64,000 nt of DNA from Trichinella spiralis (Eukaryota > Nematoda > Enoplea > Trichinellida > Trichinellidae). Position 1 is the stretch's first letter. Each line of letters begins with the position of its first letter. The notes under the pieces were generated by a model that saw only the letters and a list, made by a program, of their open reading frames with translations, made no database searches and was not told where the DNA came from. Below, piece by piece: positions 24,304 to 36,847 of this stretch. Both the position numbers and the translations under genes were made by a program. The stretch is from NCBI GenBank assembly GCA_000181795.3, contig CM012953.1, positions 15,324,664 to 15,388,663 of the forward strand. The letters are read 5' to 3'.

Positions 24304-24676
24304 TCTTCTATATAGTTTTATAGTTTTTACCACTGAATAAATTTTCACCACTGAAAATTATAATTATCTAATTCACAACTTGGAAAGGAAACTTTTGAAC
24401 AAGTTCTATAAAATGCTGTATAGTACACAAGCAATAAACTGAGTTAGCATACCTTAAAGATAAGCAAATTTCTATGGTGTGATCAGCATATACACAAAAA
24501 TGTAATCGGAAGAAAATTTGCTTTTAAGATTATAATTTTGAAATGATAGTCAACTTTTAATTTTACTTAATGCTACTACTAATATATGTGGAATAAAAAA
24601 AGTTAAGCTTTGAATATCAGAAAACTGACCATTGAAAAGAAACCGAAATTCGACAAATAGAACGCACTACAACGAC

Positions 24677-24856
24677 AACCAATAAAATTTAGGTTTGCGA
24701 AAACAAATAAAATTCACCACAACGACCACCACTAAAATTTAGTTGCGCTCATTGGCTTGAAAACCAATAAAATTAAAAGCCAATCAAATTTTGAGCGGCA
24801 TGCCTTTGATGGCGGGTATGAGACTAAACCGAAATTTATTAAAACCAATAAAATTT
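24677..24856. repeat. Dispersed direct repeat AACCAATAAAATT
   Basis: Three copies start at about 24677, 24762 and 24843, spaced about 80 bases apart, with looser relatives between them. This may be a decayed tandem array or mobile-element end. Confidence 0.5.
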
Positions 24857-25373
24857 CGATGAGGCGTGCATCTATTGGGCCAAATAAGATGAGACCATTT
24901 AAATCATACAAAAATAACTGGAACAATCAAATGTAAAATTAGTATGGTAGTTAATGTGGTATTTTGTATAATATTCAATGTTTACTTTTAATATTATTAA
25001 ATTATTGACATTATTATTTTTTAATACTTAGTTTTTCTTTTATTACTGTAACTTCGTTTGGTTTAGATTGAGGAAAACAAAGTTCACTTGTTTGTTTAAT
25101 TAGATTTTTTGTTATTTACCTTACTATTACTACCTTTTGAACTGTCACTTACTTTTATATTATAAGTCAATTATATATTTATTTTTTTAAAATGTTTTTC
25201 ATGTTATTAAAATTACTTTAATTATGAAATAATGAATTTTTCAAGTAATGTGTTAAGTAATAAATAATATTGTTGAATATGTGGAAAACGTTGTTTGCTG
25301 TAAAGTTGAATTTTTTTATTGTTTCTGAAGTAATGTGTTATATTTAGGTATCTTCATTATCATCTGATATGAT

Positions 25374-25784
25374 ATGATAACATTTTATGATATTCTGAAT
25401 TGTTCTGAAGATGCAACGTTTGAAGAACTGAAGGCTGCCTATCAGTGCTTATTGTTTCAGTTCCATCCCGACAAATGTGAAAAAAATTATTGTTATGAGA
25501 AATATTCGCGTGTTTTGCAAGCATGGAATATATTAAGAAATGACACAAGTAGAAGGCGATACAATTGTTGGTTGCGTGAAAATCAGCTTCGGGATGATAG
25601 TGTATGTTTGTTTGCCCAGATTTCTATCTCAGATTTCACTAATGAATGGAGAAGCAATTCGCTGGTAATTAATTGTCGTTGTGGAGGTATTTTCAGAATA
25701 ACTGATTCAGACGTTACTTTTGCTTGCGATTCTGTACTTAAATCTTGCTCAAACTGTTCATTGTATTTGCAAGTTGACTTGTAA
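25374..25784 (+). CDS. DPH4: DPH4/DNAJC24, J-protein of diphthamide synthesis
   Basis: A single exon of 136 residues. The N-terminus is a J domain with the Hsp70-stimulating HPD motif at residues 31-33. The C-terminus is a CSL-type zinc finger with CxC at 101/103 and CxxC at 125/128, ending shortly afterwards in VDL. This J plus CSL order is specific to DPH4, an iron- and zinc-binding cofactor of the Dph1/Dph2 step that modifies the histidine of elongation factor 2. It is slightly shorter than usual family members (about 150 to 170). The start is the first ATG that places the YDIL motif at the normal distance from the N-terminus. It acts in the cytosol. No operon partner is visible. Confidence 0.93.
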   Translation: MITFYDILNCSEDATFEELKAAYQCLLFQFHPDKCEKNYCYEKYSRVLQAWNILRNDTSRRRYNCWLRENQLRDDSVCLFAQISISDFTNEWRSNSLVINCRCGGIFRITDSDVTFACDSVLKSCSNCSLYLQVDL

Positions 25785-26432
25785 GCATTAAAGATTTTGG
25801 ATGACTTTTTAATATCAGTTCAACGATTGTAAAAATTGTGTTTATCCATTTTTGTAATATGACAGTTAATGTGAATAAGTCTATAACGTAGTAACTGAGA
25901 TTCAACATCAGGTGGTATTTTTCTATAATTGCAATGAAAAAACTGAACCATGACTAATTATTGCTTGTGATAATGAAAAAGCAGAAAGTGAAATTATTAC
26001 GTTTGTAAAAGCGAAATTTTACAGCTGTTGGATTTCTTTTTTTGTCTATAGCAGTGTTGTTTTTGATTATTTTATTGATACGATAGATTCCCTTCATTTT
26101 TGTGCAGTGCATTAAGTGAATTTTTTCTACATTGAGTATTAAAAATGTGATACATTGTTAATATGGAAATAATTTTTTCACATGTTTCACTTCTTGCTTT
26201 ATTGCTGCTAACCACTAATGAGTAAAGCACTTTTTAGAACTTATGCGATTTATTCTTTACTGCTCATTATTTATCGTAAAAGCATTTATGATAAATACGT
26301 ATGTTTAAATTACACTGCGATGGCAAGTTATGATATATAAACATATCTTGATTTTCAAATGACTGTAGTAAGTCCTACTGTATTAATGTTGCTGGTGTAA
26401 AAGTAGTTTTAACGTTTTGTCAGCTTGTTAGC
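25785..26432. other. DPH4 - AP2A intergenic region
   Basis: No coding exon. A TTTTGTCAG acceptor-like site lies 10 bases upstream of the AP2A start codon and may be a leader splice or trans-splice site. Confidence 0.5.
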
Positions 26433-29400
26433 ATGCCCACGGTAAAAGATGGAATGCGTGGTCTTGCAGTGTTTATTTCTGATATTCGAAACTGTAAGTT
26501 CTTTCTTATTATATGAATAGAGCATATACTGCTGCCGCTATTGAGTAAAAATGTGCAGTTGCTTGATTTATGATATTGAACATTGTGCTGTGGGGTGTAT
26601 TGAATGGTTTTACTTATACAAATGCGTATGCTAAATTTAAAATAAATTTAATTAAAAAATGTAATTCTCTCTTGACGCTATCCAAAAAAATTATTCGTAA
26701 TGCATTTATATGTTACGCATGATGTTGAAAATTGCCTATTATTGATAATAGGCAAGCGTTTTCTTTTTTCTCGTGTACCCATTTGGGAATATTGTACACT
26801 GCAGTGCCCTCATGAAAGCAGTATACGGTGTTTATTTCTACAATTCATCACTGTTGAGTATTAAACATATTGGCAGCAACCGTTTCACACTACTATCATG
26901 ATATTAAGCTGCTGATGATATATTGGGAAACCTATCTGGTGAAACCGTTTGCTACACTGAACACACTGATTTCTGCAGTTTTTTTTTGCAAACTGTGCAA
27001 TGACCCTTAGTACTTAACTGCAGGAAATGTCCACCAACATACAGCGTGACTTGTAAGCCATTTTTTCAATATTAGGCAAATGCTTATTGCCTATTATTGA
27101 TAATAGGCAAGCGTTTTGCCTATTATCAATAATAGGCAATTTTCAACATTAAGCGTAACATATATATTTCAATCTTTGTTTGCTGTTCTGTTTGGCATTT
27201 ACCGACATAGAAATTTATTTTAAGTGTTCCGTTGATGATTGTTGTTGTTATCATCTTTTAAATCAGAATTTATAAAAATGCATTTAATTCTTGTGAAGTT
27301 TATCACCTTTAGCATTTCACTGTGAATCTGTATTGGTTGTCTGTATTTATGTTTCATCACATCCGAGCAGTTTTGCGCAGCACTGTTGGAGGCTCAAATT
27401 TTTGTCGCTGCTAATATGAGCAGTTTCATAGAGAAAGCACTTTCAGCTTTGTTGGAATAGTTTGCCTATGTTCCAAAAACGCCGCTACTTTGAATAAATC
27501 TACAAATTAGTATCATTGTCGAACGTACATTTTATTGAATGTGAAAATGCCTGTTGTTGCTTTTTATTGAAAAATTTCAAATTATATGATCATTATTAAG
27601 AGCGTAATTTGATAATCGGCGAATTTTGTTTATGTACAACTCTCCATTACTTGTGATGTAAAGGAAATTATGTTTGTACTTTTATAACAGATCTAGGTTT
27701 TTAGTTGTTACATTTTTGAAATTGTACCATTTGTACACACACACACACACACCTGTGCATAGATATAAATTCAGACATTTGATATGTTGCGAAATTTTAA
27801 ATCAGCCAAAGTTAAAAAATTAAAGCAATGCATGAAAGATTAGAATTTATTGTAAATAAACAAGATGGTAAATATATTTATTGTGGAAATGGATTTTCAT
27901 TATTATTATCATTGATATTTGTTAGCGCTGCTGTTCAGCATTATGTGCTATCGATTTTCGATTTTGAAAAATCACAACAGGCAGTAAAATAAAAATTAAC
28001 ATGCTTATTTTAGTAGTACAGAGTGAATTGTTATGAAATGTTTTATAGTTGAAAAAATTGTTATCTATAAATTGATAAAATTAGTTTGAAAAGAACGACA
28101 GTTGGAAGATTTGATTAGAAATGATAATTTTACACGTTTTAGGTAAAAGTAGAGAAGCAGAAGTGAAACGTATCAATAAAGAATTAGCGAACATCCGATC
28201 CAAATTTAAAGGTAAGGAAAATGGAATTAATTTTAGAAAATTTTGAAAAAATTAGCAAAAAGTTTTTTCTGATTTTAGGAGATAAAGCTTTAGATGGTTA
28301 TCAGAAAAAAAAATATGTGTGCAAGCTGCTTTTTATTTTTTTGCTTGGCCACGACATTGACTTTGGTCATATGGAAGCGGTTAATCTTCTTTCGTCCAAT
28401 AAATACACCGAAAAGCAAATTGTAAATTCGGCTGATGAATTGAATGGATAAAAAATATTTATAATTCATATGTATTTTTTTCTCTGCATCAGGGTTATTT
28501 GTTCATATCGGTATTGGTGAGCTGTTCAAGTGAATTAATGCGATTAACAATTCAATCAATCAAGAACGATTTACAATCCAGAAATCCTGTATTTGTCAAT
28601 TTAGCGTTGCAGTGCATCTCTAACATTGGATCTAGAGAAATGTGTGAAACGTTCGGTGCTGAGATCCCGAAACTGCTAGTTTCTCCGTACATAAGAATAT
28701 TTCGATTATATTATGAAAAATATGAAAATATTATTATTGTTCTTGTCGGTTTCAGAGAAAATGTGGATTTTGTTAAACAAAGCGCCGCTTTGTGCATGTT
28801 GAGATTGTTACGAACCAGCAGTGACTGCGCTTCTGTTTTGGAATACTCTTCCCGCATTGTCCATCTGTTGAACGACAGTCACATTGGGGTTGTTACAGCT
28901 GCGAGCAGTTTGATTGATATTTTGTCCAAAAAATGGCCAGCCGAATTTAAAGGCTGTGTCTCGTTGGCAATTGCTCGTCTTAGCAGAGTATAATTTATTG
29001 ATGTTTATATTATTATTATTATTATTATTATGCTTATTTATTTCAGATTGTCACTGCCGCTTACACGGATTTGCAAGATTATACGTATTATTTCGTTCCA
29101 GCGCCGTGGCTTTCGGTAAAATTGCTTCGCCTGTTGCAAAATTACCCTCCTCCGGAAGATCACGCGGTACGTGCTCGTTTGTTGGAATGTTTGGAGACAA
29201 TTTTGAACAAAGCCCAAGAACCGCCAAAGTCGAAAAAGCTCCAGCACAGCAATGCGAAAAACAGTGTGCTTTTCGAAGCGATCAGCTTGATCATTCACAT
29301 GGACAACGATCCGGCGTTGCTCATAAGAGCTTGCAACCAGCTTGGACAATTTTTGACCCACAAAGAAACCAACCTTCGGTATTTAGCTTTGGAAAGCATG

Positions 29401-31824
29401 TGCTTGCTGGCAACTAGTGAATATTCGCACGAAGCGGTGAAAAAACACCTAGATACTATTATTCATTCGTTGAAAGTAGAGTTTAATTTTTTGTTAATTT
29501 TTTCAATTTAATTTTAATAGTTTTTCATTTCAGGCCGAACGTGATATTAGTGTTCGAACAAGAGCTGTGGATTTGCTTTATGCAATGTGCGACAAGAGCA
29601 ACGCGACACAAATTGTTGAAGAAATGCTGTCATATCTGGAAGCTGCGGATTATTCAATTCGTGAAGAAATGGTAAAATTAACGCTCTCTTTCTTATTATA
29701 CAGTTGGGCATGAACAATTAATTAATTAAGTAATATTGCTATAATTTGTTATAGGTATTGAAAGTGGCTGTGCTAGCGGAAAAATATGCCAGCGATTATG
29801 CGTGGTTTGTCGACGTTATATTGAATTTGATTCGTGTAGCTGGTGAGTTTGTCAGTGAAGAGGTGTGGTACCGCGTTATTCAAGTGGTGGTGAACCGGGA
29901 AGATGTACAAGGCTACGCGGCGAAAACCGTCTTCGAAGCACTGCAAGCAAGCTGTTGTCATGAAAATATGGTCAAAGTCGGCGCCTATATATTGGGTGAA
30001 TTTGGAAATTTGATTGCAGGCGATCCTCGGTCTAGGTCAAATCATCAATTTGCTTTTTTTTCTATTACAATATCATTATAAATAAATATTACATATTTTT
30101 AGCCCTGTTATTCAGTTTCGTCTATTGCATAGCAAGTATCACTTGTGCAGTACGTCGACTAAAATTATATTGTTGTCTACTTATGTGAAATTTATCAATC
30201 TTTTCCCCGAAATTAAGTCGCAAATACAAGAAGTATTTGCTGCGGATGTGAATGCTTGTAATCCTGATACTGAGTTACAACAACGTGCTGTTGAATATTT
30301 AGCAATTAGGTGAGCTGTTTTGTTTGTTTGTTTGTTTTTTGAAAAACACTCGTGAAGAGTAGAAATGTAAATGAGATTAAGAATTCGATGATTTGTATTT
30401 TATTATGATTATTATTATTAGTCGTATTGCTTCGTCGGACGTTTTGGCTACAGTATTGGAAGAGATGCCTCCGTTTCCTGAAAAAGAGTCAAGCCTTTTG
30501 GCTAAATTGAAAGGCAAACAGCCTGTACTGGAAGAAGGGGGAGTTGGAAAAGAAAAGAAACATTACCCGCATGCGGTTTTGAAAGAAAACGGCGTATGTG
30601 CTACACAATTTGAATTTTGTTACACAGAGAAATTGGCAAAGAAAGCTCTTGTATATATGTATATATATATATATATTTGTTTAGCTTCTCGGCAATGATT
30701 CCATAAAAATGGCCGACAACAGTGCGAGTGCAGATTTGCTTGGTCTTGGCATACAGACAGCAAAGAAAGACGATTTGAATCTCATTTTTTCAGAAAATGT
30801 CGATCCTATTGCTTACAGTAGTAGTAATAATTACGATGATGCTGTGAGTGGTTATTTGAGAGGAAAAGAGGAAGATTTGAAAAGGTATTTGAGATAATTT
30901 TTTTGATGATTTAATTGAATTGGTTTTCTTTTTTTAGGTTTTTATTGAAGCAAAATGGTGTACTGTATGAAGATGCTAAACTTCAGATTGGTGTGAAGAT
31001 GGAATTTCGTCAGAATTTAGCTCGCATGGCAGTTTTTTACGGCAACAAGAGCACAACTGCGTTCACAGATTTTGCGGTTGGGATAAATTGCCCCGGAGAT
31101 CTCGCCGAACAGCTCAGCTTAAAAGTGAAGCCAGTCAGTGCAGTGGTTGAAGCGGGTGCTCAGGTTCAACAGTTGATTAACGTCGAGTGCATGTCCGATT
31201 TTTACACATATCCAGTGTTGGATTTGAACTTCAAACGCGACAATGGACCTTGTCGTGTGCTTTTGCAGTTGCCGTTATTTTTGTCGAAATTTTTTCAACC
31301 CACTGAAATGACAAATGAGCAATTTGTAATGCGATGGAAACAACTTAGCCAGTTAGTGCTTTTTGTTTAGAAAAATTATTATTTATGACTTGCAAATTAT
31401 ACTAATTGGTTGTATTCGATTTTTATTTGTTTCATTTGTTATTATTACAGGCCAGCTCAAGAGTATGTGAAAGTGTGTAATGCTAAATTTGCTGTGGACT
31501 GCGAACAATTGCAAACCAAGGTAGAGTTCTTGTATTTTTATTCTCTTTAATGTTGCTTTGGATGATGTGCCATCGAATTATTGACGATTTTATTTGACTT
31601 TCTGTGCATTACAGATTACTAGTTTTGGAATGCAGATTCTGAATGTAGATCCAAATCCGGAAGTATTTTGTGCGGCAGGAATCATCAACACCCGTGCTCT
31701 GCAAATTGGATGCTTGATGCGCTTGGAAGCCAGTCGCACGGCAAACATTTATCATATAACATTTCGATGTGGTAAAGGATCTGTATCACATCATCTGTGT
31801 GATTTGCTGTCAGAAGTATTATAA
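26433..31824 (+). CDS. AP2A: AP-2 complex alpha adaptin
   Basis: Fourteen coding exons: 26433-26493, 28143-28211, 28279-28421, 28493-28686, 28756-28987, 29047-29475, 29534-29671, 29755-30035, 30103-30309, 30422-30650, 30685-30884, 30938-31351, 31451-31520, 31615-31824. They give 958 residues, in the usual range (about 940 to 980). The N-terminal trunk (about 1-640) starts with the family signature [14 protein letters not shown] and keeps the [16 protein letters not shown] and [10 protein letters not shown] blocks. The hinge (about 640-728) is shorter than in vertebrates, and the appendage (about 729-958) contains the conserved FFQPTEM segment near its platform domain. The trunk binds PIP2 and dileucine cargo at the plasma membrane, and the ear recruits endocytic accessory proteins during clathrin-mediated endocytosis. 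Intron 1 (1.65 kb) carries a MITE. The 69-base intron after 28686 lacks stops and is a multiple of three. Confidence 0.97.
26711..27160. mobile_element. MITE with TA target duplication in AP2A intron 1
   Basis: The ends are near-perfect inverted repeats of about 45 bases (about 2 mismatches). The left begins TGTTACGC at 26711 and the right ends GCGTAACA at 27160, and both are flanked by TA. Each repeat includes the short palindrome GCCTATTAT/ATAATAGGC. At the right end the inner segment is present twice in opposite orientation (27087-27141), forming a hairpin of about 24 bp. There is no coding capacity. It is most likely a Tc1/mariner-derived non-autonomous element. Confidence 0.8.
27735..27752. 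repeat. (AC)n microsatellite
   Basis: About eight AC units in AP2A intron 1. Confidence 0.9.
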
Positions 31825-32528
31825 GTTTATTCAAAGCATATATATAGCAAGCAGAACAGTATCTTTAGAAAGCGAATTGCAATGTAAATTTGCATTCTGT
31901 GACAGAACAGCAGTTGCATTCCATTTTTTCCCATATGTTCACTTTGCTGATATTAAGATATCTGACTTCAGTATTCGATAATTGCAATTATGTTTTGTTT
32001 TATTCTTTATTTTTATTGAAATTTTAACGTACTGGTTGGTCTGATCGTTGGTGTTGCATTGTGCATTTTTCATTTTTGTATTGTTACGCAACATATATAA
32101 TAATAACACAGTCATCGATTGATAATAAAAATAACATGTATTCTTCTTTTATTCAAATGCTGAACGGCGAAACACATATGTAACAGTTCTTTCGTTGCAT
32201 TAACAAATTCATGTTTTGATTGTTTCTTCAGTAGAGGAATTTTCGTTCATGTTCCATCGTGATCTGGCTTTCTCTGTTGTACGGAACGTGGTAATTATTT
32301 ATAATGTGAAGTGAAGATGTATTTTAAAAATTTGCATTCCTGTCTCTTGCAAACGGTAAGTGGAAATGTACTGATGGGAAGAGTGCCAATAAAAAAAATA
32401 ACAAACAAACAAATGACCAAATTTAGAGAATAGAATGAAGTTGCTCGTAAAAGAGTGCTGGCATCGCAGTGATATGTAAGGCATTTATTTTTGTTCATCA
32501 CAGCATCAGTTGAACCAACAAATTTAAA
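31825..32528. other. Convergent 3' ends of AP2A and the claudin-like gene
   Basis: No coding exon. AATAAA for AP2A lies at 32124-32129 on the plus strand. The claudin-like gene has its own signal nearer to its stop. Confidence 0.55.
32484..32489 (-). terminator. Poly(A) signal candidate, claudin-like gene
   Basis: AATAAA on the minus strand about 40 bases after the stop codon. Confidence 0.55.
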
Positions 32529-35500
32529 TTAGTGTCCATAAGTGAGGTATCCGTAATAGCTGTTTGCCATGGTCGGTGCTCCGTAGGAATACATCGGATG
32601 AGGGTATCCGTACATGCTTTGATTGTATGGAACCATCATTATCTTTTCATGATAGGCAGGCATCATGTATGGCAGTGGTTTTCCTTCAGTTTCACGTCTC
32701 TCTTCATCCTGCAAAAATTATTGAAATTGAAAAGAAAAAAAGTAATATTTTTTTCAGAATACATCCAAACTGCTCAGCGCTTACTTTCATTTTCTTCTGA
32801 GCAACCAACATAGAAATGGAAGAAATCAGAATAAAGCCTACTCCAATCCATGCAACCATGTACGACCAACCATACGATATATCAGTATATTGGTTAAGAA
32901 TCTGTAAAACAGAAACAGCGCTTTGAAGCAGCATAACATATAATTTGTTCTCTTTAAAATATATTTCAAAAAAAATTTTTTTAATAAATATTTACAAGAT
33001 ATTGCAATTAATTGTCGATTTGCTGTTTTGTTACTGATATAATTTCATTATTATCAATGAATCTATCAATCATTTCATTTACCGTTGGCCAACGTTTGTA
33101 AAACGGCATCACGTCAATGAGTTCTCGTTGAATGTAATCAATACCATGCCAGATGGCAATCGATGCAATGATAAACAAAGCTAAAATGATAATTTGTTTT
33201 CATCTGAATTTTCATAATGTATAAATTTTAAAGTTTACAATAATTTCAATAATAAAATTCAGTTCAAAATGTTTCATCAATGTATAAAATTCACGTTATT
33301 CATAAAATGATATTTCAAATATGAGCAATAGTTCAAGCTGTGCAAATGTTTGAAATGCAAAACAAAAGTTACAAAGTATTAAAATACGTTTAAACATATA
33401 TATATATGTAAGTGAAGTAACTGAAATTTTGTTTGTCTTATTTTATTTAATTTATAGTAAATAATTTATAATATTGATAGCTAATAGCAGTTGCTAATGC
33501 TTTGCCTAAAACATTGAATGCGAAATTTCAGGGGTTAATGCAGTTCAATCACTGAAAGTAGTTATGAAATGTAAAACCGACAATTATTAGATGTCCGTGA
33601 ACCTAGACATAAACAAAATGACATGCCTTGAATGATCGGAATTTTCCCGCCTAAACATAATTTCCTAGGTCAGCTGTAATCTTATCTAGATACTTTTAAT
33701 CACAAAAGGTGTTCTCTTCTTTTTTTATTACAAAATTTGAATTTAATTCAATTTTAAATATATTTAACATCAATATTTCGATGAAAATAAAATAAAGTTT
33801 CAATTTGTAAAAGTGAATTTTTTCCATAGATGTATTTCGCTTGAAAGTTTACAGTATACTAAATGAATTCATAAAAACAGTTAATTCTTTAACTTTTAGT
33901 TTCAGTTTAAAACAATTTTTTAGTTTAAAAGTAATTCGTGTAAGAATAATTAAAATCATATCTCATGATCATAATAATCAAAAAATACTAATTGATAAAC
34001 AGTATAAATTTGTCTAAAATGAAAAATAAAATCTTTTTAAAAAATTGTATACCTGAAAAAAGCATCAGAATTCCTGTAACCATGATAAGGGAAGAATTAC
34101 GTCGCCAACATCCTCTTATACCTGAGGTCAAGCAGATTGAAAGAAACACAATTCCAACGATATACAATGCTACGCAGGTTCGCATCATATCTATAAATAA
34201 CCAATATATTTAATCAGTTTTTGACATGAATTTTAAACAAGTATATTGTAAATTATTACGCATCCGAATAAGCTGATAGTAACCATAATTGCTCACAACT
34301 GTTGAATCTTCTGGAATTTGATAGTCTTGAATGTTACGACACTGACTGCCCAATGGATCAGTGTAAGTTCCTGCCCCTGGTATAATAAAGATTAATAGAA
34401 TTATTCGCAGTGTACTGTGAAAAGCAACATTTGATAAAAATTATATCATTATCCAATAATAAATAAAGATAATTTTAAAAACTTACCATTTTGTAAAGTG
34501 GTAAATTGAAATTATTTAAGCAAATGAAAAAAAAATTTTAACTTTCATGCGCTCTACATTCTCCTGTGTTTAGAGTTTTTAAAACAGTATTTATTGTAAA
34601 ACTTCATATATTAAACGACACAAAGGTCAGTATGAATATTTTTATTTTATCATAGTAAATCAATTAAATAATAAAAATTTCAAATAATTTTATCAGCTGC
34701 AATAATTCAACCTTAATCACTACTTACAATAAACTTATGTTTGATTATATTTCAATGTGCATTTCAATTTTTGCATTAGCCAATTCAGCAATTCATAATT
34801 TACACATAAATTCATAAAATTAAATTTATCATGATAATTTAATTATAAAAATGATCTGTGAACAAATTTAAAAAGTTCTGAAATGCCAAACAATTTTTTT
34901 GAAAAATGTGACAATTACGAGAACAAATGGCATTTTCTTCTTCTGTATTTATATGCAAATGCATGTATTTATTTCGACTGTCTGATTAAAGATACTTTGT
35001 TCAAGTTACAAGTTAAAATATGCATGTATTCCGTTACAATTAAAAAAATCATGTACTATATTTTACAAGGATAATAGGGAAATAATTGTGTATAGAAAGT
35101 AGAGAATAATGACAAAGAAATGAGCTTATGAATGTAAATTGATGAAATGAAGAAAGCCTGAATACAAAAAAGGACATTATAATAAATAATGAATAATCAA
35201 TAATTCTTTTCATAATTTGTTGTGTCCAGTTTTGTGGCAGTTGTCGAAATCAAGTTTCAACTGCTAATAAAAATCCCAAGCAACCTTGACATTTTTCGAC
35301 ATGTTAAAATTGTTTTGGAACCAGTCGGTGTCTGTTCAACAGAAACTAGCCGCTTTGGCGGCTAATCAGCACTGGGATTGCCATTTGCTTACCAAAGAAA
35401 TTTTCCAAGAATTTTTCTCATGAAGAAAAAAAACCTCATGAGCATAATTCTTGTTGTCATTGAATAACATCAACAACAACAAACACAAAATAGCCTTGTA

Positions 35501-36847
35501 AAATTGTAAACATTTTCCAATCCACTTATTACATCATGTAAAAAAAATTTTTTTAATTTGATTTTCAGGTAACATATCATCAATCAGAATTTCTACCTCT
35601 GACACGTTAATTTTATTGAAACAATTTAGAAAATTTAATTTTAATACTTTATCTAATCTTTCATTACTTTTGACATAAATAATGAGGAAATATTAAAAAA
35701 AAATTTTTTTTCAAAAGACATTCAAAATAACAATGATTAGTTGTTTGACTTGTGAAAATTGCTCAAAATTTAGGCCGTGCAAGAAGATAATTGTTAGATG
35801 AACTAATTTTTGCAAGATTTTTCGGATGAAGAAGAATTTCTGTACCGTGACCACAAACAACAATGGAATCATTTCATTGCAATTCATCTGCAGCTGATGT
35901 GCAAGTTCAATTTTACTTTCGCCTTTTAGATAATATGGTCAAGATGAGCTGAAAATTGGGTAAAGTGTTTGCCTTGTTTATTATGCTTTTTGTCAAATTA
36001 TGCTTCGACGCCTGGTGCTGTTTGTCAATCAGAAAATTGTTGTTCAATTTTCATACTGAAACGATGCTTATCGTTCGCACTGTTGAAAACTACCTTTCAG
36101 TACTCGAATTTATTCGCATTTCGATTCAATGAATTTAAAAGTATCAACTCGAAAATTAAAAAAGAAAACAATATTTATAACCAGACAACAGCAATTTAAA
36201 TTAATTTAAATATAATTTTAATTCTGGCAGTTAAGATAACATTTCAAGCTATTCGATTCTCATCACATGAAAATTATTTTTTGTGAAATACATTTCTTGT
36301 TTCACAACTTTTTAGCTTAAAAGTATTACTCGATGTACTATTATGGATGGTAGCAATGCTTGATAATTAGCAGAAAAATTATCAATTTGTTTCATAAACA
36401 TGTTATCTGAATGAAATACACTGAAGCTGGAAAAGTGAACAAAGCTTCTCAAAAGTAAAAACTCTAATCTAAAGTGAGCATGCAAATCTAAAGTTGATGC
36501 TAGTCTACACTTCTATCCAGTGACATCCTTGGCGCATGCTTGAATTTTAGCCAAAAGGAATAATTTCAGCTTATTTGTTATGTCTAAAATATAATTCACT
36601 CACCATTGGGAACTTCTGAAGGGAAGCATTCTCGAAAAAATCCAAACGTGCGACTGAAGTAGATATCGGTTTGATTGATCATCACCATAGCGAGTCTCGT
36701 TTCTGGATCTTGGTTGTATTTTTTCAAAATTGCAGCTCGATTCACTCGTATCTCTTGCCAGTTGTTGGTTCCAAAAGCAATAATAATCAGTATGCTTCCG
36801 AGCAGTGAAAAAACACTGCTGAAGCTCAGTGTAACCGGTGAATTCAT
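32529..36847 (-). CDS. Claudin/PMP22-like four-span membrane protein
   Basis: Minus-strand exons: 36604-36847, 34260-34376, 34053-34190, 33083-33180, 32785-32901, 32529-32708, giving 297 residues. Four hydrophobic spans are visible: one near the N-terminus ending FGTNNW, then CVALYIVGIVFLSICL, then one from SLIMVTGILMLF into exon 4, then WIGVGFILISSISMLVA. The first extracellular loop carries the claudin-superfamily pattern: Trp after span 1, GFFREC, and a second cysteine (QCR) in exon 2. The cytoplasmic tail is rich in Tyr, Met and Pro (about 60 residues) and ends YGYLTYGH. The family includes claudins, PMP22/EMP and calcium-channel gamma subunits, and which subgroup this belongs to is unclear. 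It likely works at the plasma membrane in cell contact or channel modulation. The first intron (2.2 kb) holds nothing I recognise. Confidence 0.82.

Larger units (their letters stand above)
24167..25373. other. Intergenic DNA between MULE and DPH4
   Basis: No coding exon. It holds a TGTAT-rich run, three copies of an AACCAATAAAATT motif and, near 25346, an acceptor-like TATATTTAG 28 bases before the DPH4 start, which could be a cis or trans splice site in the 5' leader. Confidence 0.5.
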
